Positions 61,504 through 64,000 of a DNA stretch of 64,000 nucleotides are shown piece by piece. The notes below the pieces were generated by a model. That model saw only the letters and a program-made list of their open reading frames with translations, had not been told where the DNA came from and did not search any database. The DNA is from Methanomassiliicoccus sp. (GTDB lineage: Archaea; Thermoplasmatota; Thermoplasmata; Methanomassiliicoccales; Methanomassiliicoccaceae), in assembly GCA_018262895.1 (NCBI GenBank), contig JADFDJ010000001.1:1-64000 (forward strand), read 5' to 3'. How positions within the stretch are numbered: position 1 is the first letter of the stretch; every line of letters starts with the position of its first letter. The position numbers and the translations under genes were made by a program.

Positions 61504-63083
61504 AAATTTAATAACTCTAACTCCGCAGCTTAGGGAATAAGTCGAATCCCAGTTTGCGATCGAGGTCCCGGACCTTCTTCGGGACCTCGTATTCCAGCAC
61601 CTGATCTCCGCTCTTAACGAGGTATGCTTTGGAGAACTCGTCCAGGATGTGCCTGGCTGAATACTTCGAGAGCAGGCCTGCGGTACGCAAGGCCTGCTCC
61701 AAGCGGGCGAGGAGATAGAGCGACAGGAACGAGACGAATACGTGGCCGAAGATGCTGGCATCGTCCCGAAGCCACGTCCGATCGGCCTGCAGCGTGGTCT
61801 TCCACACCTCGAACTGCTTCTCCACCTTATCGCGTCGTTTGTACAGCAGGTAGACCGCCTCCGGCGGTCTATCCAGATCGGAAACGATCAGGATGTGGCC
61901 CATGCGGTCCTTCTTCTGTACCTTCTCTTCCCTGGTCAGCTTGCCCTCATTGACCAGCTTGGCCAGGTTCCGCTCCTCGTCGACGCGCATTTGCGTGTCC
62001 TCGAAGCGGTACAGCCAGCGACCACCGTCGCTGGCCTTTCCACAGTGAATGAGGCGATCGTGATAAAGGAACTCGTCCTCGCCGACACGGACACGATCGT
62101 AGAGGTCGCTGTTCCGTCTGGCCGGCATTACGAAGCTGAGAAAGCGGTGCTCCAGGAACTGGAGAACCCCCTCGCCCCAGAAGCCCCGATCAAGGATCAA
62201 TACCTTGTTCTCCAGCCCGACCTCCTCGAGGCTGGCATATATCGTAGCGACATCTCTAACGCTCCCGGGGAGCGCGCGGACCATCATCGGCAGACCGTGC
62301 TCTGCCGAGCACAGCAGAGCGAGGTTGATCTGAGGAAGGTGAACATGCCCACGGTTCTGGCCCTTCTCGGCCATCAGCACCTCGTCGCTGCGAGAGAAGA
62401 AGCAGCTGAGGTCGTAGACCAGTTCCTCGCCCTTGATCGATAGCTGACGGAACAGCTCCGCTTGTCCGGAACGGTCCAGGCCGACCGCCTGGAGCGTCTC
62501 TGACAAGTGCCGAGGGTCCAGGCGAGGTCTCAGTTCCCTGACGTCCAGTATCTTGTCCCAGCGGCCCGAGGCCAGGTGCAACGGTGTTGGTGCGAGCCCC
62601 CTCAGTACCGCCAACGCATAGACCTCCCTCCAGTCATGGGGGAACGCCTCCTCGAGAACTGGAACTAAGTCCTCGAACAACCGATCCAGGAGCAGGGCGT
62701 TCCCCTGCTCCTTGACCGAGGTGACGCGGACCGGCGCAGTCCGCTTCTCTCCCTCGATGAGACCGAGCTCAGGATCGAGCTTGCCCAAGTACTCGGACAC
62801 CTTCCTTCTTCGCTTCTCGTCCTTCAGCCAGATGGTGGTGGAACGATAGACGTAGTGAGTATTGTTGAGCTTCTTGACCTCGAGGGCCTTGCGGCCCTCG
62901 GCCCGCTGGGCCAGGAGCCACTTCCTGGCCCATTCCTCCACCTCGACCATTGATGCACTAATAGGGAATAACATATTAAAGAGGTTTTAAACCACATTTG
63001 GTAACAATCTAGAACGAACGATTATCGTGATTGCATCAATCTAAATTATTCCCTATCCGGAAGAGTTAGAGTTAATAAATTTT
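61504..63083 (-). mobile_element. Complete IS4-superfamily insertion sequence with inverted ends
   Basis: The ends are imperfect inverted repeats of about 37 bp. The left end (61504-61540) and the reverse complement of the right end (63046-63083) share AAATTTA-x-TAACTCTAACTC and TAGGGAATAA. The single transposase gene ends inside the left repeat. The element is about 1.58 kb. I cannot define a target duplication with confidence because the outer edges are AT-rich. Confidence 0.8.
61517..62950 (-). CDS. IS4-superfamily DDE transposase, apparently intact
   Basis: About 477 residues from ATG 62950 (MVEVEEWARKWL); an in-frame ATG at 62974 adds eight. The start resembles IS1634-type proteins (TTIWLKDEKRRRKVSEYLGKLDPE). 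First Asp region LVYDLSCFFSRSDEV, second Asp LILDRGFWGEG, and the Y-R-E/K-like signature in YLLYKRRDKVEKQFEVWKTTL followed by RTWLRDDASIFGHVFVSF. No frameshift or internal stop is seen, so it may be active. The stop codon lies within the left terminal repeat. It is not closely related to the transposase at the left window edge. Confidence 0.85.
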   Translation of the reverse strand: MVEVEEWARKWLLAQRAEGRKALEVKKLNNTHYVYRSTTIWLKDEKRRRKVSEYLGKLDPELGLIEGEKRTAPVRVTSVKEQGNALLLDRLFEDLVPVLEEAFPHDWREVYALAVLRGLAPTPLHLASGRWDKILDVRELRPRLDPRHLSETLQAVGLDRSGQAELFRQLSIKGEELVYDLSCFFSRSDEVLMAEKGQNRGHVHLPQINLALLCSAEHGLPMMVRALPGSVRDVATIYASLEEVGLENKVLILDRGFWGEGVLQFLEHRFLSFVMPARRNSDLYDRVRVGEDEFLYHDRLIHCGKASDGGRWLYRFEDTQMRVDEERNLAKLVNEGKLTREEKVQKKDRMGHILIVSDLDRPPEAVYLLYKRRDKVEKQFEVWKTTLQADRTWLRDDASIFGHVFVSFLSLYLLARLEQALRTAGLLSKYSARHILDEFSKAYLVKSGDQVLEYEVPKKVRDLDRKLGFDLFPKLRS

Positions 63084-63308
63084 TGTATGAACGATTAATA
63101 AATGACATGTTACTGGCACTTGATAAGACAGGTAAAAAAAAACATATTCCTAATAAATACACTAATAATGCAGTAATTCTAAATTCGTAAAAAATTGCAG
63201 AATATCAACGAAGGTGTTCGTATGTTATCATAACGATTCACGATCAGATAGAATTCTAATAAAGGGAAATAGAGATAATGTCGCCATAGTAGCGACATCA
63301 TTCATGGT
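63084..63308. other. AT-rich gap between IS and KaiC-like gene
   Basis: Very low GC with A and T runs; no gene, RNA or clear repeat found. The KaiC-like gene ends at its right border, so it is a 3' flank plus IS flank. Confidence 0.4.
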
Positions 63309-64000
63309 TTAGAAAGCCTCTGCCGCCGCGTGCACCTGTATCCCCTTGTTGCTTATGGTGTACGGCTTGACGCGGCGGGAGTGCGTCGTCCGCCGCATCT
63401 TCATGACCCTTACGGTCAGCTGCACCTCGGCCTTCTCCTTGCTCTCCTCGTAGCGCAGCGCGATGACCCCGTCCGAGGCGTACTCCACCAGCCCATCCCG
63501 CGATGAGTTGGGATTGTCATCGTTAACCTCCGCGGTCATGATGCACGTGGCCCCGGTCCGCTTGATCATCTGTATCAGGGCGAAGAGGTTCGATCTCTTC
63601 TCGTGGTCGGCGTCGAAAAGGAGGTTGAGCAGTGACACTGAATCGATGACGATGCGCGTGGCCCCGAAGCTCTTTATGAACTCCGGAAGCTCGCTCTTCA
63701 CCCTGGTGATGGTAGTTTTTGCATCGGTCGGCTCCAGCTTCACGATGGACAGCTTCTTCTGCTCGATGTACGGCTGCAGCTCCCAACCGAAGGAGCGGGC
63801 GTTGGCGATGACCGACTCCTGGTCCTCCTCCAGGCTGATGAATATTCCTTTCTCCCCTTCCTTCAGCCCCTGCTGGATGTACTGCAGCGCGAAGGTGGTC
63901 TTCCCTGTACCGAAGGAGCCCAGTACCGCCACCGCGTGCGATCTGGGGAGACCCCCCTCAAGCATCTCATCGAGGCCCTCGATCCCGGTCTTGACACGAT
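63309..64000 (-). CDS. KaiC/RAD55-like RecA-superfamily ATPase, N-terminus beyond window
   Basis: At least 230 residues; the frame continues past 64000 through VKTGIEGLDEMLEGGLP, the usual opening of KaiC-like domains, so only a few residues are missing. Walker A is GSFGTGKTTF, a catalytic Glu pair is in FISLEEDQ, and Walker B is RIVIDSVSLL. A TAEVNDDNP loop and a basic KMRRTTHSRRVKPY C-terminus follow. Single-domain archaeal KaiC homologues often act with histidine kinases or receivers as signalling ATPases; no partner is visible here. Confidence 0.85.
   Translation of the reverse strand, partial: RVKTGIEGLDEMLEGGLPRSHAVAVLGSFGTGKTTFALQYIQQGLKEGEKGIFISLEEDQESVIANARSFGWELQPYIEQKKLSIVKLEPTDAKTTITRVKSELPEFIKSFGATRIVIDSVSLLNLLFDADHEKRSNLFALIQMIKRTGATCIMTAEVNDDNPNSSRDGLVEYASDGVIALRYEESKEKAEVQLTVRVMKMRRTTHSRRVKPYTISNKGIQVHAAAEAF

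Overview
This window reads as a moderately GC-rich euryarchaeal genome, most likely a methanogen of the Methanomassiliicoccales (Thermoplasmata). The archaeal call rests on an sn-glycerol-1-phosphate dehydrogenase (archaeal lipid backbone), a UPF0179 protein, DUF1616 and KaiC/RAD55-type proteins, TATA-box promoters (several placing the start codon directly at the expected transcription start) and large surface proteins held by one C-terminal helix. The methanogen call rests on one MtaA/MtbA-type methylcobamide:coenzyme M methyltransferase homologue and is an inference. I saw no rRNA, tRNA or CRISPR array.

Layout. 0-0.7 kb: 5' part of an IS1634-like transposase cut by the window edge. 0.9-4.4 kb: a response regulator/multi-PAS histidine kinase gene split by an apparent one-base deletion. 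4.7-13.2 kb: SDR reductase, CMD protein, BspA-LRR/FN3 surface protein, MFS exporter, zinc-ribbon/HisAF protein and the MtaA-like enzyme. 13.5-15.7 kb: a beta-propeller surface protein and a small conserved protein. 15.8-20.3 kb: an arsenic-type island with an ArsP-like permease, small thioredoxin, ArsR, Acr3, a CMD protein, a protein resembling the corrinoid Fe-S subunit of CO dehydrogenase/acetyl-CoA synthase, and a zinc ribbon. The permease and acr3 promoters share a TTCAA-N6-TTGAA inverted repeat at matching positions. 20.6-27.1 kb: a 2172-residue beta-helix surface protein. 27.4-36.1 kb: PrsW protease; an operon of histidine kinase, receiver, methyltransferase and Fe-S flavoprotein; then housekeeping genes (egsA, UPF0179, purC).

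36.2-54.8 kb is a surface-glycan or glycolipid locus: PIG-L deacetylase, five family-4-like and two family-2 glycosyltransferases, a GT-C-like membrane protein, a DUF1616 protein, CPBP protease, a small membrane protein with a possible CTG start, a DUF457-like membrane protein, a B12-binding radical SAM enzyme, a FemAB/BcsL-type acyltransferase and a secreted hydrolase-like protein. It is followed by a 2039-residue DUF11 repeat protein (55.0-61.1 kb) with internal 336-bp repeats that are nearly identical in DNA. A complete insertion sequence with inverted ends (61.5-63.1 kb) and a partial KaiC-like ATPase close the window.

As a whole the window looks like an accessory/cell-envelope region. 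About 19 kb encodes five secreted or surface-anchored proteins, next to the genes likely to decorate such a surface. Two apparent single-base frameshifts, near 3981 and at the A7 run 19364-19370, are either sequence errors or real and should be checked before the split genes are interpreted.
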